Source of the DNA: Brenneria goodwinii
GTDB taxonomy: Bacteria; Pseudomonadota; Gammaproteobacteria; Enterobacterales; Enterobacteriaceae
DNA length: 64,000 nucleotides
NCBI RefSeq assembly: GCF_002291445.1
Contig: NZ_CP014137.1
Span: forward strand, 4,774,001 to 4,838,000
Reading direction: 5' to 3'
Shown here: positions 56,801 to 64,000 of the stretch, piece after piece
How positions within the stretch are numbered: the first letter of the stretch is position 1
How the letters are laid out: each line of letters opens with the position of its first letter
Translations under genes and position numbers: made by a program
The notes under the pieces: generated by a model
The model's input: only the letters and a program-made list of their open reading frames with translations
Databases searched by the model: none
What the model was told of the DNA's origin: nothing

Positions 56801-57561
56801 TTGCCGATGCCAACGCTATGCTGGATGATTTGTCGGCGCGCGGCGCGCTTCATCCCCGAGGCGTGGTCGGGTTATTCCCTGCCAACCGGGTTGGGGATGA
56901 TGTGGAAGTTTATACCGATGAACGGCGGGATGAGGTGCGGTTGGTTAGCCATCATCTGCGTCAGCAAACCGAAAAAGCGGATTTCCCGAACTATTGCCTG
57001 GCCGATTTCGTCGCGCCCAAGTCCAGCGGCAAGCCAGACTACATTGGCGCGTTCGCCGTCACCGGCGGGCTGGAGGAAGACGCGCTGGCCGAACAGTGGG
57101 ACGCGCGGCATGATGATTACAATAAAATCATGGTGAAAGCCTTGTCGGACCGGTTAGCTGAAGCCTTTGCCGAGTATCTGCACGAACGGGTGCGTAAAGT
57201 TTACTGGGGCTATGCGGCACATGAGAATCTCAGCAACGACGAGTTGATTCGTGAAAACTATCAGGGGATTCGCCCGGCGCCGGGATACCCGGCATGCCCG
57301 GATCACACTGAGAAGGCGGAAATTTGGCAGTTGCTGGATGTGGAAACGCATGTCGGTATGAAACTGACGGACTCTTATGCCATGTGGCCGGGGGCGTCGG
57401 TATCCGGCTGGTATTTCAGCCATCCGGACAGTAAGTATTTCGCCGTCGCGCAGATCCAGCGCGATCAGATAGAGGATTATGCCAAGCGTAAAGGCTTACC
57501 CGTCACCGAGGTTGAGCGCTGGCTGGCGCCGAATCTGGGTTATGATGCGGAAGATGTCTGA
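53872..57561 (+). CDS. metH: Cobalamin-dependent methionine synthase
   Basis: 1229 residues (E. coli 1227), GTG start with GAGGTATTT upstream. Domains in order: homocysteine-binding barrel (1-340, zinc cysteines including GGCCGSTP), methyl-tetrahydrofolate barrel (about 345-650), cobalamin domain with DVHDIGKNIVG (about 757-767, His is the lower cobalt ligand) and the C-terminal reactivation domain with SAM-binding RPAPGYPACPDHTEK. Transfers methyl from folate to homocysteine; needs B12. It follows metA on the same strand but with its own 139-base upstream region. Confidence 0.97.
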   Translation: MINRVDELRRQLAQRIMVLDGGMGTMIQSYHLQEADYRGARFADWPSDVKGNNDLLVLTKPQVITAIHDAYLEAGADILETNTFNSTVIAMADYGMESLSAEINTAAARLARTSADKWTAMTPDKPRFVAGVLGPTNRTASISPDVNDPAFRNITFDQLVAAYRESTRALIEGGVDLIMIETIFDTLNAKAAVFAVESEFEALGVELPVMISGTITDASGRTLSGQTTEAFYNSLRHARPLSFGLNCALGPDDLRQYVAELSRIAECYISAHPNAGLPNAFGEYDLDADDMALHIGEWARAGFLNIVGGCCGSTPAHIAAVAEVVKGVAPRKLPAIPVACRLSGLEPLNIDADTLFVNVGERTNVTGSARFKRLIKEEKFNEALDVARQQVESGAQIIDINMDEGMLDAQAVMARFLNLIAGEPDIARVPIMIDSSKWEVIEQGLKCIQGKGIVNSISMKEGVEAFIHHAKLVRRYGAAMVVMAFDEVGQADTRARKIDICRRAYHILTEEVGFPPEDIIFDPNIFAVATGIEEHNNYAVDFIEACADIKQQLPHAMISGGVSNVSFSFRGNDMVREAIHAVFLYHAIRNGMDMGIVNAGQLAIYDDLPAELRDAVEDVILNRRDDATERMLDLAEKYRGSKSDDESHKPQAEWRSWPVKKRLEYSLVKGITEFIEQDTEEARQESERPIEVIEGPLMDGMNVVGDLFGAGKMFLPQVVKSARVMKQAVAYLEPYIEASKAKGETAGKILLATVKGDVHDIGKNIVGVVLQCNNYEIIDLGVMVPMDRILKTAREEKVDIIGLSGLITPSLDEMVNVAKEMERQGFTLPLMIGGATTSKAHTAVKIEQNYSGPTVYVQNASRTVGVVSSLLSASQRDGFVARIRKEYETVRIQHGRKKPRTAPIALQAARDNGVPLDWENYTPPVAHRLGVQEVTAGIDTLRNYIDWTPFFMTWSLAGKYPRILEDDVVGEEAKRLFADANAMLDDLSARGALHPRGVVGLFPANRVGDDVEVYTDERRDEVRLVSHHLRQQTEKADFPNYCLADFVAPKSSGKPDYIGAFAVTGGLEEDALAEQWDARHDDYNKIMVKALSDRLAEAFAEYLHERVRKVYWGYAAHENLSNDELIRENYQGIRPAPGYPACPDHTEKAEIWQLLDVETHVGMKLTDSYAMWPGASVSGWYFSHPDSKYFAVAQIQRDQIEDYAKRKGLPVTEVERWLAPNLGYDAEDV

Positions 57562-57732
57562 TAATCCGCTTTCAAAGTCCCTTGTCGCTCATGTATTTAT
57601 CAGTACTGGGGATGTTTCGCGCGTGGCGCGCGATAAGCATTGATCTTTCTCTGTGATATTGCGCCACGCCCGATACAGGGTGAAGTTTTCAGCCCGTTCA
57701 AACACGGCTGAGACCATACGCAGTGCCATGCT

Positions 57733-57751
57733 GAGAATAGTTATCAATATT
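57733..57751 (-). promoter_or_regulatory. Candidate Fur box upstream of the AraC-type regulator
   Basis: On the minus strand AATATTGATAACTATTCTC matches the 19-base Fur consensus at 14 positions. It lies about 100 bases before the regulator start. The rest of the 287-base metH-regulator gap holds a 7-base TCGCGCG-TGG-CGCGCGA hairpin (57617-57633) that may end metH transcription. Confidence 0.45.
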
Positions 57752-57848
57752 ATTGATGCTTGCCGGATCGGGTGATATGGTGAGCCTGGTAATAATTATT
57801 TCGATTCTCTTTCCCCAGCGATGGCTGGCCTGATCCCGGATCCTGAGC

Positions 57849-58829
57849 ATGGTCAACTGCGTATCTTCCACGATGGTAAAGCGCCATTTTTCGATAGAGG
57901 ATTTTTTTGATTTTGGCGAGCGCTATGGCATCCGCTACCACTTCCCCGCGCTGCCCTCAGGCGGTCTACGTCATCAAGAAAAGCGTATCGTTATACAGGG
58001 CAACGTCGAAGAGCTGGTGCTGCCTTGCGGTATCTGCCTGACGAACTCCAACGTGCAGGTTTTGCAGCCCTATGAGTCGACCTCGCTGCAATGTTCGCCG
58101 ATGTATACGCTGGTGGTGTTGGAGGGCTGCGTGGCGATCCGCCTTGACGGCCGGGAGTTTGTCATACGTTCGGGGATGGCTTTCAGCACCAGGCTGGGCG
58201 AGCATCTGGTGATGAAAGCCAGTCATCCGGCCGATCGTCATCTCAAGACCTTAACGCTGGGGGTTAATCCCGCCAGTTTTCAGCCGCAGCCAATGATGGC
58301 CTCTTTACTGCATGAATGGGAAAACGCGCAGACTCCCGCTTTTGTGTGGCAGGTTCCCGGCTATTTGTTATCTGGTTTGCAACACGCGCTGGACCACACC
58401 GTTGCCGACGTACCGCGTCAGTTCATGTTGGAAGGGGTGATGCTGCAACTGCTGGGTTACGGTCTGTTGACCGAAGCGCGATCGCAGGGAAAAAGTTATC
58501 TACCCGCGCCGGGCGAACGCTGTCGTCTGGAGAACATCCGTCAACTGCTGCAACAGCAGCCGGAAAATGAGTACACCTTGCATGCGTTGGCGCAATTGGC
58601 GGCGATGAGTCCCAGCAGCCTGAGAAGCAAATTCCGGCAAGCCTACGGGCACTCGGTGTTCGATTATCTGCGCGACTGCCGCCTGGCGCTGGCCCGCCGC
58701 TATCTTGAACGGGGATATAGCGTGCAGCAGTCAGCCTGGATGTCCGGTTATCAACATGCCTCCAACTTTGCTACCGCCTTCCGGCGGCGCTACGGCATTG
58801 CGCCAAGCGACGTGCGTATTCTCCCCTGA
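57849..58829 (+). CDS. AraC-family regulator of siderophore uptake (FoxR/PchR-like)
   Basis: 326 residues. The N-terminal half is a ligand-sensing domain of the PchR type (IVIQGNVEELVLPCGICLTNSNVQVLQPYES near 47-77); the C-terminal 100 residues hold two HTH units: LHALAQLAAMSPSSLRSKFRQAYG and VQQSAWMSGYQHASNFATAFRRRYG. It is 181 bases upstream of the siderophore receptor gene in the same direction, so it most likely activates that gene when the ferric siderophore is present. The start is uncertain; an ATG eight codons downstream is possible. No strong ribosome site for either. Confidence 0.85.
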   Translation: MVNCVSSTMVKRHFSIEDFFDFGERYGIRYHFPALPSGGLRHQEKRIVIQGNVEELVLPCGICLTNSNVQVLQPYESTSLQCSPMYTLVVLEGCVAIRLDGREFVIRSGMAFSTRLGEHLVMKASHPADRHLKTLTLGVNPASFQPQPMMASLLHEWENAQTPAFVWQVPGYLLSGLQHALDHTVADVPRQFMLEGVMLQLLGYGLLTEARSQGKSYLPAPGERCRLENIRQLLQQQPENEYTLHALAQLAAMSPSSLRSKFRQAYGHSVFDYLRDCRLALARRYLERGYSVQQSAWMSGYQHASNFATAFRRRYGIAPSDVRILP

Positions 58830-58970
58830 ACGGATTGCTTGCATCTCCCCATCGTCGCCGTGAGGGGATTCACCTTCATCATTTCCCAATAGTTCCTGCC
58901 TGCGCGCGCTTTTGTCATTGCGCATACATAAGTTGTCACTGTGCATAGCTATTGCTTCGCTCAAAACGGT

Positions 58971-58987
58971 AATAATTCTTATTTACA
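58971..58987 (+). promoter_or_regulatory. Fur-like motif upstream of the siderophore receptor
   Basis: AATAATTCTTATTTACA, 24 bases before the receptor ATG and overlapping the expected promoter/leader. One base away from the motif before bfd (21328-21344). Confidence 0.45.
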
Positions 58988-59010
58988 GATAATATTGGGC
59001 GGAGAGTATC

Positions 59011-61116
59011 ATGTTCAGAAAAACGCGGCTGGCGGTGTTGGTGGGGTGTATTGCGGGAGGCGTGAGCGTATCGGCGTTGGCCGAGGGCGAAACCGCCTCT
59101 TCCTCCACGCAGGAAGATACGCTGGTTATTACCTCGCAAACGCAAAGCGGCGCCACCAAGCTGGAGACGCCGGATATAGAAACGCCGCAGGCCGTTTCCA
59201 TCATCACGCGCGATCAGATTCAGCAGCAGGGAGCCACCAGCGTGCGTCAGGCCGTCAGCTATACGCCCGGCGTGTTCAGCAACCAGATCGGCGCCTCCAA
59301 CCGTTTTGATTATATGGTGCTGCGCGGTTTTTCCGACGGCAGCCTGGATAACGTCTATCTGGACGGTTTGAAAATGATGGGGGATACCAACTCCCATAGC
59401 TCTTTAGTGATCGATCCCTGGTTTCTCGATCGCATTGAAGTGGTGCGAGGCCCGGCATCCGTGCTGTATGGCCGCGCTTCGCCCGGCGGTATTGTGGCGC
59501 TGAGCTCACGTCAGCCCTCTTTCGAACGCAGCGGTCAGATTAAACTGTTCGCCGGAAATAATGCGCAGCGCGGCGCGGCGTTTGACGTGACCGGTCCGCT
59601 GGATGACGATGACCGTTTTGCTTTCCGTCTTGGCGGTATCGTGCGCAAAGCGGATACCCAGTTCGGCCCGCTGAAAGAGGAGCGTTATGCTATAGCGCCC
59701 AGCCTGACATGGCGTATTTCCGATCGGACCCGGCTGGAATTGATGGCCTATCTGCACCGCGATCCGGAAGGCGGCAGCCATTCTGGTTTGCCCTATGAGG
59801 GCACCGTGGTGCCGCACAACGGCCGTAAAATCTCCAATAATTTCTATGAAGGCGAAGAGAATTACGAGAAGTACGATCGTAAACAAAACATGGTCGGGTA
59901 TAACTTCGAACATGCTTTTGACAATGGCTGGTCGGTACGCCAGAAACTGCGTTATCTGAAGAGTAAAGTCCGGCTGGATCAGGTCTATGCCTATGGCTGG
60001 AGCAGCGGCGATTCGCTTTATCGTTACTATTCCGGCTCGCGGGAAGCGCTTTCGGCGCTGACGTTGGATAACCAGCTCGACGGCAGCTTTGATACCGGCC
60101 CGGTCAACCACCGTCTGCTGGCGGGGATCGATTACCAGCAACGCCATAATGATGTGGACTGGCCGTCGGGCGCATTCCCGGATATTGACGCCTTTAACCC
60201 GGTTTATGGCGCGTTGCCGACCATCATGTATCCCTCAACGCTTGAGAAGCACAAGCTGCAACAAACCGGCATCTACGTTCAGGATCAAATGAGCTGGGAA
60301 CGTTGGCGTTTCACGCTGGGCGGTCGCCACGATCGGGTGAAGGTGACCAATATCGATAAGAGCACGAGTAACCGTAGCGAGTTGGATAAGGATAATTTTA
60401 GCTCCCGAGCGGCATTGCTCTATCTGTTTGACTCCGGCTTTGCGCCTTACGTGAGTTATTCCACCGCATTCACGCCAACCAGTTTTGTCGGCGAAGACGG
60501 CAACGTGCTGGAGCCAATGAAGGGCAGACAGTGGGAGGCCGGGCTGAAATATCAGCCGGAAGATTCGCAAAACCAGTACAGCATGTCGGTATTCCGCATT
60601 AATCAGAAGAATGTCGCCACGAAAGTACAGCCGACCGATCCCTACCGCTCAGTGGGGGAAATCGAGTCCGAAGGCGTGGAACTGGAAGCCGTCACACATC
60701 TAACGGAAAATTTGCGCTTGCAGGCGGCCTACACCTATACGGATATCCGCTATAAGAAGAGTAGCCCGGAAGAACAGGGAAAACGCGCCGTTTACGCGCC
60801 GCGTAATCAGGCCAGCGCCTGGGCCAGCTATGATGTGAGTCGCGGCCCGCTGGATGGTTTGACGCTGGGAGCCGGCGTACGCTATGTGAACGGCGTGACC
60901 AGCGATCGCGCCAATACGCATACGCTGCCATCCTATACGCTGGTGGATATGGCGATCGGCTACGATTTGTCGAAGATCGGCTTGAAGGGACTGAGTGCGC
61001 AACTGAACGTGAACAACCTGACCGACAAACGCTATGTCGCCGCCTGTAACTCGCTGGAGTTCTGCTATTTCGGCGCTGAACGCAGCGTGGTAGGCAGCGT
61101 GTCCTACTCTTTCTAA
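59011..61116 (+). CDS. TonB-dependent siderophore receptor, FoxA/FhuA family
   Basis: 701 residues. Signal peptide cleaved near ALA-EGE (residue 25), TonB box EDTLVITS (about 35-42), plug domain to about 165 (SVRQAVSYTPGVFSNQIG; RIEVVRGPASVLYGRASPGG) and a 22-strand beta-barrel ending NLTDKRYVAACNSLEFCYFGAERSVVGSVSYSF with C-terminal Phe. The two late cysteines in the last loop are typical of FhuA/FoxA hydroxamate receptors. Together with the AraC gene the arrangement resembles foxR-foxA (ferrioxamine uptake); ligand not proven. No ABC permease genes follow. Confidence 0.88.
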   Translation: MFRKTRLAVLVGCIAGGVSVSALAEGETASSSTQEDTLVITSQTQSGATKLETPDIETPQAVSIITRDQIQQQGATSVRQAVSYTPGVFSNQIGASNRFDYMVLRGFSDGSLDNVYLDGLKMMGDTNSHSSLVIDPWFLDRIEVVRGPASVLYGRASPGGIVALSSRQPSFERSGQIKLFAGNNAQRGAAFDVTGPLDDDDRFAFRLGGIVRKADTQFGPLKEERYAIAPSLTWRISDRTRLELMAYLHRDPEGGSHSGLPYEGTVVPHNGRKISNNFYEGEENYEKYDRKQNMVGYNFEHAFDNGWSVRQKLRYLKSKVRLDQVYAYGWSSGDSLYRYYSGSREALSALTLDNQLDGSFDTGPVNHRLLAGIDYQQRHNDVDWPSGAFPDIDAFNPVYGALPTIMYPSTLEKHKLQQTGIYVQDQMSWERWRFTLGGRHDRVKVTNIDKSTSNRSELDKDNFSSRAALLYLFDSGFAPYVSYSTAFTPTSFVGEDGNVLEPMKGRQWEAGLKYQPEDSQNQYSMSVFRINQKNVATKVQPTDPYRSVGEIESEGVELEAVTHLTENLRLQAAYTYTDIRYKKSSPEEQGKRAVYAPRNQASAWASYDVSRGPLDGLTLGAGVRYVNGVTSDRANTHTLPSYTLVDMAIGYDLSKIGLKGLSAQLNVNNLTDKRYVAACNSLEFCYFGAERSVVGSVSYSF

Positions 61117-61144
61117 TCTATACTTTTGCCGCACTAAAACGAAA

Positions 61145-61168
61145 CAGGCCGGGATATGCCCCGGCCTG
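61145..61168. terminator. Hairpin between the receptor and the DASS transporter genes
   Basis: CAGGCCGGG (61145-61153) and CCCGGCCTG (61160-61168) between convergent genes; short T-runs on both sides. Confidence 0.65.
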
Positions 61169-61193
61169 ATCGGATTTTCTTTTCAGCTAACAA

Positions 61194-62648
61194 TCAGTAC
61201 AGGCCAATCACTTTCCACCACATCAAACCCGCCGTCATAAAGATGGCCTGATTCAACAGGCTGACGATAAAGCCGGTTCGCCACCATACGGCGGTCGGCA
61301 CATATCCAGCGCCGAATAGAATCGGTCCGCGGGCATGCGTGTATTGCGTCAGCGAGCAGTACAGACTGCTGGTGAAGGCCAGCATAAAGGCCATCGGCAC
61401 GGCCGGAATATTCAGGTTGATCCCTACGCCAAGGAATACGGCGAACAGGGCCGCGATTTGCGCATTGCCGCTGGCGAAGAAGTAGTGGGTGTAGAAATAG
61501 GCGGCATTAAGCAACAGCAGCACCAGAACCCAACTGGTGCCCTGCATCATGTGGCCGACGCTGTTGCCGATCACATCGCCGAACCAGGTGGTAAAGCCCA
61601 GTGTTTTCAACTGATTCGCCATCATCAACAAGGCGGCGAACCAGATCAGCGTATCCCATGCGCCTTTTTCGCTTTTGATATCGTCCCAGCGTAATACGCC
61701 GCTCAACAGCAGGAATGACAGGCCGACAAAGGATGCGGTAGTGGCGTCAACGCCCAGGCTATCGCCAAAGATCCACAGTACCAACAACAGCACCACGGTA
61801 AAGGCCATCATCCATTCGCCGCGGGCCATCGGCCCCATTTTCTTTAACTCTTCGACGGCCAGTTTAGGCGCGTCCGGCGTACGGCGAATTTCTGGTTTGG
61901 TCAGCCAGTAAACAAGTAACGGAACAAGAATCAAGGAGATGAGGCAAGGAACCACCGCCGCCAGGAACCAGCTTCCCCAGGTGATGTTGACGCCGGCGTT
62001 GGCCGCCAGTTTTATCGCCAGCAGGTTGCCGGTATAAGCGGTCATAAACATGGACGCGGTAATGTCGTTGACGTTACCGATACAGGTAATGAGAAACGTA
62101 CCGATTTTACTGCGTGATGCATCATCCGGTCTTGAGTCGAAACTGCGTGAAAGCGAGTCGGCGATCGGGTAAATGATGCCGCCGCAGCGTGCGGTATTGC
62201 TTGGCATGGCGGGGGAGAGCACCAAATCGGCGAATGCCAGGCCGTAAGCCAGCCCAAGCGTGCGCTTCCCCAACAGACGGATCATCTGTAATGCGATGCG
62301 GCGGCCGAGCCCGGTCTTGATAAAGCCGCGGGCAATCATAAACGCAACGACGATCAGCCAGATCAGCGAACTGTTAAGCTCGCTGAGCGCGGTTTGTATT
62401 GCGCCGCTGGCGGTTTTGTCGCCGGCGGCATAGGTCAGGGCGAAGATGGTGATGCTGATGATACCAATCGCCCCGATGGGCAGTACGTTGGCCACAATAC
62501 AAATAATGGTGGCGACGAAAATAACAGCCGAATGCCAGGCTGCGAGACTAAGACCTTCTGGTGGCGAGAGTTGCCAGAAAATGCTGGCGATAATCAGAAT
62601 AATTATTAACGGGAGCCAGTTCAGGCCGTATGACGTTTTGGTCTTCAT
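61194..62648 (-). CDS. DASS-family dicarboxylate/anion transporter (CitT/TtdT-like)
   Basis: 484 residues with about 12 hydrophobic segments. Family motifs: SNTARCGGIIYPIADSL (about 148-164, sodium/carboxylate site) and the second half-repeat with SSLYCSLTQYTHARGPILFG (about 430-449). Related to E. coli CitT and TtdT (487 residues), which exchange citrate or tartrate for succinate. Substrate not known. No neighbouring tartrate dehydratase or citrate lyase genes. GGAAAGGGG precedes ATG. Confidence 0.87.
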   Translation of the reverse strand: MKTKTSYGLNWLPLIIILIIASIFWQLSPPEGLSLAAWHSAVIFVATIICIVANVLPIGAIGIISITIFALTYAAGDKTASGAIQTALSELNSSLIWLIVVAFMIARGFIKTGLGRRIALQMIRLLGKRTLGLAYGLAFADLVLSPAMPSNTARCGGIIYPIADSLSRSFDSRPDDASRSKIGTFLITCIGNVNDITASMFMTAYTGNLLAIKLAANAGVNITWGSWFLAAVVPCLISLILVPLLVYWLTKPEIRRTPDAPKLAVEELKKMGPMARGEWMMAFTVVLLLVLWIFGDSLGVDATTASFVGLSFLLLSGVLRWDDIKSEKGAWDTLIWFAALLMMANQLKTLGFTTWFGDVIGNSVGHMMQGTSWVLVLLLLNAAYFYTHYFFASGNAQIAALFAVFLGVGINLNIPAVPMAFMLAFTSSLYCSLTQYTHARGPILFGAGYVPTAVWWRTGFIVSLLNQAIFMTAGLMWWKVIGLY

Positions 62649-63090
62649 TCCCCTTTCCTTACTACATATCTGAAGAATTATTTAGCCTATGGTTCACAGC
62701 ATATATAGGACTCTAAGAGGATATTCCTATACCGAATAGGAGTGAGAGAAAACAGTGCGATTATTGATTTAGATACGTTTTTAGAAATATTATTAGTTAA
62801 GTAACTATTCGTTGCGCTGAATCATTTCAGCTCCCTTTGCTATGCCTGAAACCCTTATATTTTAGACGGGAAATAGAGGGAAGTATGGATGCGTAATGAA
62901 TAATTGGTCTTATCTTTTTTAAAGTAAAACCAACTTTATTGTCACATTTCTTTGCTTGGGGGGATGGAAATTTTTGCCGGTCGGATGTTAACCGGCGCAT
63001 AGTTTCACTGGCGTGTTTACAGCGCGCGCAGAGGAAATACGGCGACAAATATTTGTCGCCGTATTGGGATGATAAGACGAAAAGGAAGCG
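62649..63090. other. 442-base region without a gene
   Basis: Divides the DASS transporter (divergent start at 62648) from the rhaM end at 63091. AT-rich. It holds an imperfect inverted repeat, TATTCCTAT-ACCG-AATAGGAGT (about 62722-62743), 75 bases before the transporter start, a possible operator, and the palindrome at 63036-63065. No small gene was recognised. Confidence 0.6.
63036..63065 (-). terminator. 30-base perfect palindrome after rhaM, likely rha operon 3' end
   Basis: AATACGGCGACAAAT joined directly to its reverse complement. On the minus strand it lies 25 bases after the rhaM stop and is followed by TTTCC. It can fold as an 11- to 12-base stem with a small AT loop; the T-run is short. 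Confidence 0.6.
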
Positions 63091-63405
63091 TTATTTCAGG
63101 TAAAAGACCTCTTTCAGCGTCTGGCTTATCGGGCTGTTATCCGGATTACTCGGCATAAGATCGCGCATTGATTTCCACCAGCGCTGGCAAACCTCGGTTT
63201 GGGAGACGGCTTCCCAGCGCGCTTCCGACTCGATATCGACGGTGGCAAAAAGCAGATGGCGTTCAGCGTCGAGATAAATGGCATAGTGATGAGCGCCGTG
63301 CTGTTTAAGAACGGCTTCCAGCTCCGGCCAAATCGGCGAATGACGACGTTGGTATTCCTCGTGGGCGTCGGGATTCACCTGCATGACAAAGGCTTTGCGG
63401 ATCAT
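63091..63405 (-). CDS. rhaM: L-rhamnose mutarotase
   Basis: 104 residues, the E. coli length; MIRKAFVMQVNPDAHEEYQRRH and CQRWWKSMRDLMPSNPDNSP match RhaM closely. Interconverts alpha and beta rhamnose so that the isomerase can act; catalytic His22 and Trp76/Trp77 region are present. Its ATG overlaps the preceding gene's TGA (ATGA). Confidence 0.96.
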   Translation of the reverse strand: MIRKAFVMQVNPDAHEEYQRRHSPIWPELEAVLKQHGAHHYAIYLDAERHLLFATVDIESEARWEAVSQTEVCQRWWKSMRDLMPSNPDNSPISQTLKEVFYLK

Positions 63406-63722
63406 AATGCCTCCAGGTACAGCGCGCGCACCTCTTCACGCGAGGCGACGCGCGGGTTACATGGGGCGCACGGATCGGCCAGCGCTTTGTCCAGCCAGCC
63501 TTCAATATCGCTGGTTTTGATGCCCAATTGGCTGAAGCCGGAGGGGATCCCCACGCGGGCCGAGAGCGCGCGGATCGCCTCAATGGCCTGCTCTTCGCTC
63601 ATTCCCTGCGTATTCGCCCCCAGCGCCTTGCCCCATTTGTTCCCTGTAATCTGTTTCACCATATCGCCAATGGCGCCCGCGCCGTGAAAACTTATTTTGG
63701 GTAGTGTCAACATAAAACTCAT
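63402..63722 (-). pseudogene. Internally deleted lactaldehyde reductase (FucO-like iron alcohol dehydrogenase)
   Basis: The open frame of 106 residues joins the first 34 residues of a FucO-type reductase (SFMLTLPKISFHGAGAIGDM...NKWGKAL) directly to its last 72 (GMSEEQAIEAIRALSARVGIP...VRALYLEAL). The full family is about 382 residues, so roughly 275 are missing in frame, including the NAD-binding GGGSP loop and the iron-binding Asp/His residues. It cannot be an active dehydrogenase. The ribosome site AAGGAG, the start and the overlap with rhaM are intact, so translation of rhaM may still be coupled to it. Confidence 0.82.
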
Positions 63723-63947
63723 CAATATCTCCTTAAACGTATTAATGCAGAGCCTGCGATGCGCAACACCGCCGGCGTATTCCGCGTTTGCGCCGCATCA
63801 GCCGGTACGTGAAGATGGACAAAGAAATTACGGCGAGCGGCATCAGACCTTCGTTCCCCAGGCGCGGTGGTAATCCGTCGTCTGGGGGACATTCCGCTAC
63901 CGCCTGGTGAACGGCGAATGATGTTGGAGAGTCAACGGCGCGGCTGA
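63723..63947. other. 225-base gap between rhaD and the fucO-like remnant
   Basis: No gene or clear RNA was recognised. It is GC-rich, and holds GGTGGTAAT and CCTGGGGAAC-type imperfect repeats without a convincing terminator. Confidence 0.5.
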
Positions 63948-64000
63948 TTAAAGCTCCAAGGCGCTGGCGAGCGGCGTAACGCCGAAACGCTTACCAAGCG
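63948..64000 (-). CDS. rhaD: L-rhamnulose-1-phosphate aldolase, C-terminal end only
   Basis: The last 16 residues LGKRFGVTPLASALEL and stop; E. coli RhaD ends ALGQRFGVTPLASALAL. The rest of the gene lies beyond base 64000. It cleaves rhamnulose-1-phosphate to dihydroxyacetone phosphate and L-lactaldehyde, the substrate that the collapsed reductase next to it would have used. Confidence 0.85.
   Translation of the reverse strand, partial: LGKRFGVTPLASALEL

Noticed and set aside
57617..57633. TCGCGCG-TGG-CGCGCGA as a metH terminator
   Set aside because: The stem is perfect but no T-run follows, so it is mentioned only within the intergenic description.

Overview
The window comes from a plant-associated member of the Enterobacterales, most likely Pectobacteriaceae (Brenneria, or close to Lonsdalea, Dickeya or Pectobacterium). 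The genus is an inference from the 16S gene, enterobacterial gene order and the content of a type III effector gene. Most of the window is core genome that follows E. coli order: prkB-yheU-yheT, yheS-kefG-kefB-yheV-slyD-slyX-fkpA-yheO-tusDCB, the str operon (rpsL-rpsG-fusA-tuf), bfd-bfr, the S10, spc and alpha ribosomal operons, then yhdN-arfA-mscL-trkA-rsmB-fmt-def-dprA-smg-yrdD-tsaC-aroE-yrdB-yrdA, a complete rRNA operon (16S, tRNA-Ile, tRNA-Ala, 23S, 5S), and yjaA-metA-metH.

Layout: 1-1283, end of a peptide/nickel-type ABC transporter operon. 1507-3642, ppiA, crp, yhfA. 3750-4881, a one-gene accessory islet: a YopJ/HopZ-family type III effector with a near-consensus HrpL promoter, set between yhfA and prkB, which are neighbours in E. 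coli. 4962-16718, housekeeping genes for potassium efflux, folding and tRNA thiolation. 16740-36196, the translation block with rpoA and secY. 36250-46234, ribosome rescue, osmotic release, potassium uptake, formyl-Met processing, shikimate synthesis and tRNA modification. 46388-52186, the rRNA operon, whose 23S gene carries two intervening sequences (helices 25 and 45). 52292-57561, methionine synthesis with MetJ and MetR sites before metA. 57849-61116, an AraC regulator and TonB-dependent siderophore receptor pair (FoxR/FoxA-like). 61194-62648, a DASS-family dicarboxylate carrier. 63091-64000, the end of a rhamnose operon (rhaD end, an internally deleted lactaldehyde-reductase gene, rhaM).

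The items most worth a second look are the effector islet with its hrp box and N-myristoylation signal, the two 23S rRNA insertions, the collapsed fucO-like gene in the rhamnose operon, the terminator inside arfA, the mixed rrnD/rrnE flanks of the rRNA operon, and a shared 17-base Fur-like motif before bfd and the siderophore receptor. No CRISPR array, insertion sequence or prophage was seen. All family assignments come from reading the translated sequence and recalled homologues; no database search was run.
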